Assembly (NCBI RefSeq): GCF_026241135.1
Contig: NZ_JAPFGA010000011.1
Coordinates: 100,599-164,598 of the forward strand
Origin: Galbibacter kalidii
GTDB taxonomy: Bacteria; Bacteroidota; Bacteroidia; Flavobacteriales; Flavobacteriaceae
Reading direction: 5' to 3'
Length of the DNA: 64,000 nucleotides
Made by a program: the position numbers and the translations under genes. Under the pieces are notes generated by a model, which did not search any database, was not told the DNA's origin, and worked only from the letters and a program-made list of their open reading frames with translations. Below, in pieces: positions 58,411-64,000 of this stretch (position 1 is its first letter; every line of letters starts with the position of its first letter).

Positions 58411-59715
58411 ATGGTTGCAAAAATAGGAAGGGGAAGTTATTTATATGGAGCATTGGCATACAATCAACTTAAAGTAGAGAATGAAAACGGACAGGTTTTG
58501 TTGACCAATAAGATGATAGAAACCCCTCACGGACAGTATTCTGCCAACCAATTAACCCAATCTTTTGAACCCTATTTAGTAGCCAATCGAAGAACGGAAA
58601 AGCCCGTATTGCACATTTCACTCAACCCTGATCCTAAGGATAAGGTAAGTGATGAAAAGTTCCGGCAAATGGCACAGCAGTATATGGAGGAAATGGGGTA
58701 TGGGAAGCAGCCTTTTGTGGTGTTCAAACATACAGATATCAGCCGCACACATATCCATATCGTATCGGTTTGTGTGGATGAAACCGGAAAAAAGATTTCG
58801 GATAAGTTCGAAAAAAGACGGTCTATGAAGGTATGCCGTGAATTGGAAAACAAATTTAACCTGATACCAGCAACAGATAAGCAGCATAAACAAAACGACA
58901 AAATTTTCCGCCCGGTGGATTACCAAAAAGGGAATGTGAAAAGCCAAATCGCTTCGGTTGTCCGTCACCTCCCAAAATATTATCGGTTCCAGACCTTGGG
59001 CGAATACAATGCTTTGCTTTCCCTGTTCAACATTACTACGGAGAAAGTGGAGGGTGAACTGCACGGAAAATTGCAGAAAGGGTTACTCTATTCCCCATTA
59101 AATGAAAAAGGCAAAAAGGCAGGACATCCGTTTAAGGCTTCTTTGTTCGGTAAAAAAGCAGGGCTTCCCGCTTTGGAACAGCATTTTGAAAAATCTAAGG
59201 TAGCTTTAAAAGACAGTAAAACAAAACTTACTACCAAATCGGCAATTAATGATGTTATGGCATCATCAAGTGATGAACAAAGCTTTAAAAAACAACTGGC
59301 AAGCATGGGAATCAATGTGGTCATCCGCAGGAACGATACAGGACGCATATACGGCATTACGTATATCGACCATAATTCCAAAATGGCCTGGAACGGTTCC
59401 CGGTTGGGCAAGAAATTTTCTGCCAATGTTTTTAATGATTATTGGAGTAATAATATCAAACCGGACAAAGAAGAGTTAGAAGACCCCCAGCTTAAAATAT
59501 CACAGTCAAACGCATGGCATAATTTACAGACCGAACAACCTCACGGACTTTTTAACTTTCTGTATCAAGACACGTCTGTATCCAGCACAAATAACACTAG
59601 TGTCATGGAAAGTCTGGGCGGGTTGTTGCCCGAAACACTGGGCGAAGATTACGAAGAACAGGCTTTTATCGACCGGATGAAGAAAAAAAAGAAAAAACGC
59701 AAGAGAAAGCAATAA
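58411..59715 (+). CDS. mobB: Relaxase MobB
   Basis: The relaxase nicks oriT and leads the strand into the recipient. The 434 residues have the relaxase domain at about 1-180. A probable Tyr lies near residues 10-17 (GSYLYGALAYNQ). KPVLHISLNPDP is near 64-75, and the metal-binding three-His motif is HTDISRTHIHIVS (His107, His114, His116). The C-terminal half contains SFKKQLASMGINVVIRRND, a region typical of Bacteroidota MobB, and a basic tail (KKKKKKRKRKQ). The usual next gene, the VirD4-like mobC, is replaced here by a minus-strand TetR gene. Confidence 0.92.
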   Translation: MVAKIGRGSYLYGALAYNQLKVENENGQVLLTNKMIETPHGQYSANQLTQSFEPYLVANRRTEKPVLHISLNPDPKDKVSDEKFRQMAQQYMEEMGYGKQPFVVFKHTDISRTHIHIVSVCVDETGKKISDKFEKRRSMKVCRELENKFNLIPATDKQHKQNDKIFRPVDYQKGNVKSQIASVVRHLPKYYRFQTLGEYNALLSLFNITTEKVEGELHGKLQKGLLYSPLNEKGKKAGHPFKASLFGKKAGLPALEQHFEKSKVALKDSKTKLTTKSAINDVMASSSDEQSFKKQLASMGINVVIRRNDTGRIYGITYIDHNSKMAWNGSRLGKKFSANVFNDYWSNNIKPDKEELEDPQLKISQSNAWHNLQTEQPHGLFNFLYQDTSVSSTNNTSVMESLGGLLPETLGEDYEEQAFIDRMKKKKKKRKRKQ

Positions 59716-59733
59716 TTAAAGGGGCTTTATTGG

Positions 59734-60441
59734 TTACTTTTTAACCTTTGCCTTATTATAAATATGATATATTATTTCTTTTAAGGCATTTAAAACGCGT
59801 TTCTCTCCGATTTCTTCATTAACATCTATTCCACAAGAAGTACTCCCGTTTGATTTGGCGTGTAACGCCATATAATAAAGACCTCCTATCTGCAATGCAA
59901 GAGTAGCCCTTAAATCTACTCCATCTACATTTAAAAACTCTGGTTCTATGATTTTGAAAAGTTGCTCTCCAACTTCTTCCCTTTGGTCGGCAATCTTTCG
60001 CAGGACTTTATTTTCCCCTTCGAGTTCCCAATGGATGATTTTTCTTAACAATTCATCACTCAGAAGGCTTTTAAACTGACTTTCCAATAACGAATATATT
60101 TCGTTTTTACCTATTTCTTCCGGAGCTTCCATCAATTCCTGTATCACTTCTTTTTCGGCTACCCTCCAAAAATCCTTTTGCTGAAGGTATTCTTCCACAA
60201 GATTGTCAATCCCGCCAAAATAGGTCCATATCAATTTTTTATGTAGCCCACTTTCCTTGGCAATATTTGGTCCGGTGAGTGCCGCATAACCTTTGTTTTT
60301 AATTACTTTACCAACTGCCTCTACAAGACGTCCCTTAGTGCGGGCTTTATCTCTTATAGGCCCCGAATGGGTTTTTCTAGGCTTTTTTTTGGGAGTTGCT
60401 TTTTTTGTTTTGTCTTTGTCGCTGTTTTGCATACTGCTCAT
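59734..60441 (-). CDS. TetR/AcrR family transcriptional regulator
   Basis: The 235-residue protein has a basic disordered start (KDKTKKATPKKKPRKTHSG), a TetR N-terminal HTH (RLVEAVGKVIKNKGYAALTG and NIAKESGLHKKLIWTYFGGI, about 38-80) and a ligand-binding helical domain. Its ATG overlaps the stop of the oxoamine synthase gene by one base (TAATG), so both are in one operon with the regulator second. It may repress its own operon through the dyad at 61711. Confidence 0.87.
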   Translation of the reverse strand: MSSMQNSDKDKTKKATPKKKPRKTHSGPIRDKARTKGRLVEAVGKVIKNKGYAALTGPNIAKESGLHKKLIWTYFGGIDNLVEEYLQQKDFWRVAEKEVIQELMEAPEEIGKNEIYSLLESQFKSLLSDELLRKIIHWELEGENKVLRKIADQREEVGEQLFKIIEPEFLNVDGVDLRATLALQIGGLYYMALHAKSNGSTSCGIDVNEEIGEKRVLNALKEIIYHIYNKAKVKK

Positions 60442-61706
60442 TAAAGGGTACTTGCAATATCCAATTTTTTATTGACATATTCAAACGCATTCAGGGCCTT
60501 GTCCAAGTGTTCTTTGGTGTGGGTGGCCATTAGGCTCATGCGTATCCTGGAATCTTTCATGGATACTGCCGGATACATGATGGGATTGGTGTAAATCCCG
60601 TTTTCGAGGAGTAATTTACCCGCTTCGCAGTTCTTTTGGATGTCACCAATCTTTACAGGGATAATGGCCGATTCCGTAGTACCAACGTCCAATCCAATAT
60701 CTTGAAGCCCTTTCCGGTAATATTCAATGTTTTCCCATAGCTTTTTCTGCCAATGGGGTTCTTCGTCCACAAGGTCAATAGCCTTACTTACTCCGGTTAC
60801 AATAGGAGTAGCAGCCGCTGAAAAAGCATATTGCCTGGACTGAAATTGTATGTAGGTAATCAATTCCGGGTCGGCTACAAAATACCCCCCTACATTGCCA
60901 AAAGTTTTACTGAACGTGCCGGTAATGATGTCCACTTTATCAAGGACATCATAAAGTTCCATAGCACCCCGTCCTGTTTCTCCGATTACGCCTATGCCGT
61001 GAGCATCGTCTACTAAAAGGATACCGCCGTATCGATGTGTAATTTCCAAGATTTCCTTTAGTTTGGCGATATCTCCGTCCTGTGAATACACCCCGTCTAC
61101 AATAACCATTTTAGTTCTGTATTTATCTTGTGCCGCGGAGAGTATCTGTTCCAAAGCTTTGGTGTTGTTGTGTAAAAAGCGTTTGGTGGTAGTTCCTTGA
61201 ATGCCTTCATACACACTGGCGTGTACGGCCATATCAACAATAGCGATATCATCCTTTTTCAATAAGCACAACAACGAAGCACTGTTAGCGGTATAGCCTG
61301 TTGTATATACAACGGTATAGCCTTTTGGACGCTTAAAAAAAGTGGATATTTTATCCTCCAGTTCCTTGTGGAACTCAAAATAGCCTCCGATAAGGGGAGA
61401 AGCCCCTGCACCGGTACCATATTTTTCAATCCCGGCTATGGCTGCTTTTTTTACTTCTGGATGTTGGGTAAACCCTAAATAGTCGTTACAGACAAAGCTG
61501 ACATAACTCCCTTTTTTGAGATAACCATCTTCCGCCAGTTCAATTTCCGGACCACAACCAGAAGTGGCCAATAGCCGGTAATTCATAAAATTATTTACTT
61601 GAAGGTAATTGAGGTAACCTGTGTGGGCTTGCGCCCTTTGGTATACATCCAACTCTGGGATATCTTCGTAATCCTTAAAACTTGCATTGGTATAAGTTTG
61701 TCCCAT
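60441..61706 (-). CDS. PLP-dependent alpha-oxoamine synthase (KBL/Spt/AONS family)
   Basis: This enzyme condenses an amino acid with an acyl-thioester. The 421 residues show SFVCNDYLGFTQHPEVKKA near 68-86, GTGAGASPLIGGYFEFHKEL near 96-115, TTGYTANSASLL near 135, DDAHGIGVIGETGRG near 231, and the PLP lysine motif ITGTFSKTFGNVGGY near 259-273. The N-terminus (about 40 residues) is longer than in KBL. The family includes serine palmitoyltransferase, 8-amino-7-oxononanoate synthase and sulfonolipid (cysteate) synthases. The substrate cannot be decided from sequence; a lipid role is plausible as no biotin genes are near. Confidence 0.85.
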   Translation of the reverse strand: MGQTYTNASFKDYEDIPELDVYQRAQAHTGYLNYLQVNNFMNYRLLATSGCGPEIELAEDGYLKKGSYVSFVCNDYLGFTQHPEVKKAAIAGIEKYGTGAGASPLIGGYFEFHKELEDKISTFFKRPKGYTVVYTTGYTANSASLLCLLKKDDIAIVDMAVHASVYEGIQGTTTKRFLHNNTKALEQILSAAQDKYRTKMVIVDGVYSQDGDIAKLKEILEITHRYGGILLVDDAHGIGVIGETGRGAMELYDVLDKVDIITGTFSKTFGNVGGYFVADPELITYIQFQSRQYAFSAAATPIVTGVSKAIDLVDEEPHWQKKLWENIEYYRKGLQDIGLDVGTTESAIIPVKIGDIQKNCEAGKLLLENGIYTNPIMYPAVSMKDSRIRMSLMATHTKEHLDKALNAFEYVNKKLDIASTL

Positions 61707-61710
61707 AATG

Positions 61711-61758
61711 TTTAGTATAAATGGTTAGATGATAAATATATACTAAAAATCTCTAACC
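61711..61758. promoter_or_regulatory. Interleaved dyads upstream of the oxoamine synthase operon
   Basis: TTTAGTATA (61711-61719) and TATACTAAA (61739-61747) are perfect 9-base arms. GGTTAGA (61723-61729) and TCTAACC (61752-61758) are a second 7-base pair, interleaved with the first. They begin four bases upstream of the synthase ATG, so a repressor bound there would block transcription start or ribosome entry. The co-transcribed TetR protein is the natural candidate. Confidence 0.6.
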
Positions 61759-62263
61759 GGAGAATTAATTGTTAAAAACTTGATTTAGAACTAATAACAA
61801 GGGTGGAATATTCATCCGGCTCGTTTTCCTGATGAACATCAAGGAGGGATTCATGGGACAGGTTCTCCAGATAAGGGACTATCAGTATAATACCCTGTTT
61901 AAAACCATAAAGCATTAATTTCGCTTTTTTCAGTTATTACACAAAAAAGACCATTTATGACACGAAAAGGGCTTTTGGACACTTTGTGCTGTTGAAAGAT
62001 GGAAAAATATTTTATGTTTGCCCTCTAAGATTTATTGTTTTTCATCCTGAAATTGTACAAAGCAGTCTGGTTTTAGGGTTGGATCATCAAAACCAAGGTT
62101 TCCTCAAAACCTTTCGGACAATGCGTTAGGCCTTGACAAAGACTATGTTGTTCTTTTATTAAAATAAAAAATAAAGGCATTAAATGCCCTTTCAGTTGGA
62201 TGTGCCCTATTTATAAATATTAGGGCCTGTCCGGTTGTTGGTGCATTGTAATTTAGTTTATGT
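61759..62263. other. Intergenic region between the divergent synthase operon and the large exported-protein gene
   Basis: I see no gene in these 505 bases. A few AT-rich stretches could hold promoters for the plus-strand gene that follows, for example TATTTATAAATATTAGGGCC near 62208-62227, but no clean TTTG-N19-TAnnTTTG was found. No copy of the tRNA-Lys 3' end is present, so this is not the ICE right end. Confidence 0.5.
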
Positions 62264-64000
62264 ATGGGGAGAGCTTTACTGTGTATACTGTTTTTATCGT
62301 TTCAATTATCTTTTTCCGCTAACCTTTCGGGGCTAAACTGCCGTGTAAAAGAAAGTGATGTTATATCGGGACATGTCCCAAGGCCATTTTTATATAAGCC
62401 CCATGATTCAGTTCCCGGGAAAAATCCGGTAAGGGTACCTAAGGATTCCCTGGGGGTTTCCAATGATGGGCCTTTACAACCTGTTATTAAAAACACCACC
62501 ACCCGTTCCTTCAAATCCCTGGACGGGGACCTCCCCCCAACTTCTTTTTCCTATCGTCCACCGGAGAGCGAATTCACCCCCGATTATATAAACACACATT
62601 TTCCCCAGGACAGTACCATAAATACCCATGTACTGGAGGCCAAGGCGGCCATCGACCAGCTGGAGGCCTCCCAGAACTTTCTCGACCTGGTCACGCCCCA
62701 GGACCTGGTGACCCTCCCGGTAGGGATCCAGGGGTTTTTAGGCGACAAAAACAACCCGGAGGGTAACGTTAGTTACATCCTTGGGATTAGCAAGGCCCGA
62801 TTTACCCCGGAATATACCGAGGTCACGGCTTTTGTAAAGATCACCATTCCCCAACAAGGGGCGGACGGAAGGCCCAAGGAACTGTTCTTTGGGGCCGATA
62901 ACATCAAGCTCTCCCATCAGGGCGGGATCTACGGGGAGGCCAATCTGGTCCTTTTGGGCGATGTGGCCATCCCCATCAGTGCCGGTAACGGACTGGTGGT
63001 CCTGCGTGGCGGTTTTAACATGCAGACCGGGGACACGGATAAAGAAACCTATGTCACCATCGATTGTAGCGGGTTTCGGGAGTTGGGCCTTTCGGCCGAT
63101 GTGCTCTTTCCCCGCAGCATGCTGGAGCCGGTGGATCAAGACTATAAGGTCATCCCCGATCCAGATGCCAAGGTGACCGGGCATTTCCGGACCATTGTCA
63201 GCGACTGGAACGATATCATGGCCGAGATCAGCCTGCCCCCTTTTCAACTGACCAAAAAAGACAGTCAGGACGGTAGCGGCAAGGCCGGTCTGGTCTTTGA
63301 ACTGAATACGGCCGTATTTGATTTCAGTGACCTGAGAAATTCTCCAAATACCAGATTCCCGGAGCAGTACAGGCAGCTACTGATCCCCGGCCAGGAGCAA
63401 CTTTGGCGCGGGGTCTATGTCAATTCCTTAAAAGTGGTTTTGCCCGAACAGTTCAAAATACGGAACAGTGAGCAGCGGGTTTCCTTTCAGGCCGCCGATA
63501 TGCTCATAGACGGCATGGGGGTCTCCGGGTATTTCTCCGTGGACAACCTCTTGCCCCTTAATGAAGGGGAAGCCTCCGGCTGGCAGTTCTCGGTCGACCA
63601 TATCGAAGCGGATTTTGTGGCCAACCAGCTCACCGGCGCCGGTTTTAACGGGCAATTGGTACTCCCGGTCACCAAAGAGGTTACCACTGAAGAGCTGCAA
63701 AAGGCGGATACCATGGCCATCAGAAAAAAAGCCCTGGCCTACGGGGCCATCATTGACCCGGTAAACGAAGAATACATCCTCTCGGCAGGCTTGCAGGAGC
63801 ATTTATCCTTTGATGTGTTCAAGGCCAAGGCCAACCTGGAGGCCAACTCCTATGTGGAACTGAAAACAAGGGAAGGGCGTTTCCGTCCTAAAGCCATCTT
63901 GCACGGAAGCCTGGACATCGCCGCCAGTAACAGCGATGACCCCGATAAAAAGACAGCGGATTTTAAAGGGATCGTTTTTGAGCACCTGCAATTACAGACC
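62264..64000 (+). CDS. Large exported protein of unknown function, 5' part only
   Basis: An open frame from ATG 62264 runs to the window edge without a stop (579 codons). It starts with a signal peptide (MGRALLCILFLSFQLSFSAN). A low-complexity Pro/Asp-rich linker follows, and from about residue 130 a repeated beta-rich architecture: LVTPQDLVTLPVGIQGF, EYTEVTAFVKITIPQQGADG, GLVVLRGGFNMQTGDTDKET, AKVTGHFRTIVSDWNDIMAE, DFSDLRNSPNTRFPEQYRQ. No family is recognised. Single 60-base lines in the body are near 58-60% GC, against about 43-48% in sampled host and PRTRC lines and 28% in an island line. It is probably a surface or secreted cargo protein. Confidence 0.85.
   Translation, partial: MGRALLCILFLSFQLSFSANLSGLNCRVKESDVISGHVPRPFLYKPHDSVPGKNPVRVPKDSLGVSNDGPLQPVIKNTTTRSFKSLDGDLPPTSFSYRPPESEFTPDYINTHFPQDSTINTHVLEAKAAIDQLEASQNFLDLVTPQDLVTLPVGIQGFLGDKNNPEGNVSYILGISKARFTPEYTEVTAFVKITIPQQGADGRPKELFFGADNIKLSHQGGIYGEANLVLLGDVAIPISAGNGLVVLRGGFNMQTGDTDKETYVTIDCSGFRELGLSADVLFPRSMLEPVDQDYKVIPDPDAKVTGHFRTIVSDWNDIMAEISLPPFQLTKKDSQDGSGKAGLVFELNTAVFDFSDLRNSPNTRFPEQYRQLLIPGQEQLWRGVYVNSLKVVLPEQFKIRNSEQRVSFQAADMLIDGMGVSGYFSVDNLLPLNEGEASGWQFSVDHIEADFVANQLTGAGFNGQLVLPVTKEVTTEELQKADTMAIRKKALAYGAIIDPVNEEYILSAGLQEHLSFDVFKAKANLEANSYVELKTREGRFRPKAILHGSLDIAASNSDDPDKKTADFKGIVFEHLQLQT

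Overview
The window is chromosomal DNA of a member of the Bacteroidota, most probably the Flavobacteriaceae. Signs of this are promoters of the TTTG-N19-TAnnTTTG type, a split transketolase, an FKBP lipoprotein with calcium-type repeats, SusC/SusD pairs, and the order parA-parB-DUF5683-dapB-lepB-wbqC. About 18.9 kb of host backbone is followed by an integrative conjugative element (ICE) of the Bacteroides conjugative-transposon type. The ICE starts at the 3' end of a tRNA-Lys(UUU) gene and runs to the right edge or close to it. I found no right attachment site before base 64000.

Host part (1-18.95 kb). A heptamer tandem repeat and a repeat-rich intergenic stretch precede parAB, a DUF5683 protein, dapB, lepB and a WbqC-family gene. 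A small overlapping cluster follows (DoxX-like, DUF2071, a methyltransferase broken by an in-frame TAG, a four-helix membrane protein). Then come dnaB, accA, lptG/F and tgt on the minus strand, the two transketolase subunits and an outer-membrane barrel on the plus strand, an FKBP lipoprotein, an S4 RNA-binding protein, a phosphoribosyltransferase, aroK and tRNA-Lys.

ICE left arm (18.9-27.5 kb). A large serine recombinase is read towards the tRNA, and its reading frame continues antisense through the tRNA terminator and the tRNA. After a structured, gene-free stretch comes a tightly overlapping plus-strand operon: ssb, a DUF932 protein, small proteins, an Api92/YubB-like protein and PRTRC proteins E, C, F, B and ThiF. 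C, B and ThiF look like a ubiquitin-like modifier, an E2-like and an E1-like protein. The junction upstream of F looks frameshifted.

ICE cargo 1 (27.9-37.5 kb). This holds an AraC-type regulator, a MauE/DoxX redox membrane protein with a large extra domain, and a small exported four-cysteine DUF6520 protein. A divergent SusC-SusD-metzincin operon faces them. I read this as one secreted-peptide/redox/uptake system of unknown function.

ICE cargo 2 (37.8-45.3 kb). This AT-rich island holds an XRE regulator, a PD-(D/E)xK nuclease candidate, several unknown proteins, a protein with a HEPN-like RX4H motif and an ADP-ribosyltransferase-like protein. Related intergenic repeats separate some of the genes, and long folded elements mark both ends. 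It looks like a defence or toxin cassette array inserted next to the end of the transfer operon.

ICE transfer module (45.3-59.7 kb). The tra genes run on the minus strand in the order traA, a DUF3408 gene, traD, then after a terminator traE, F, G, I, J, K, L, M, N, O, Q. mobA and the relaxase gene mobB diverge from them beside a strong hairpin that is a candidate oriT. The VirD4-type coupling protein usually found after mobB is not in the window.

Right end (59.7-64 kb). A TetR regulator forms an operon with an alpha-oxoamine synthase. Beyond it is the 5' part (579 codons, open at the edge) of a GC-rich gene for a large exported protein of unknown function.
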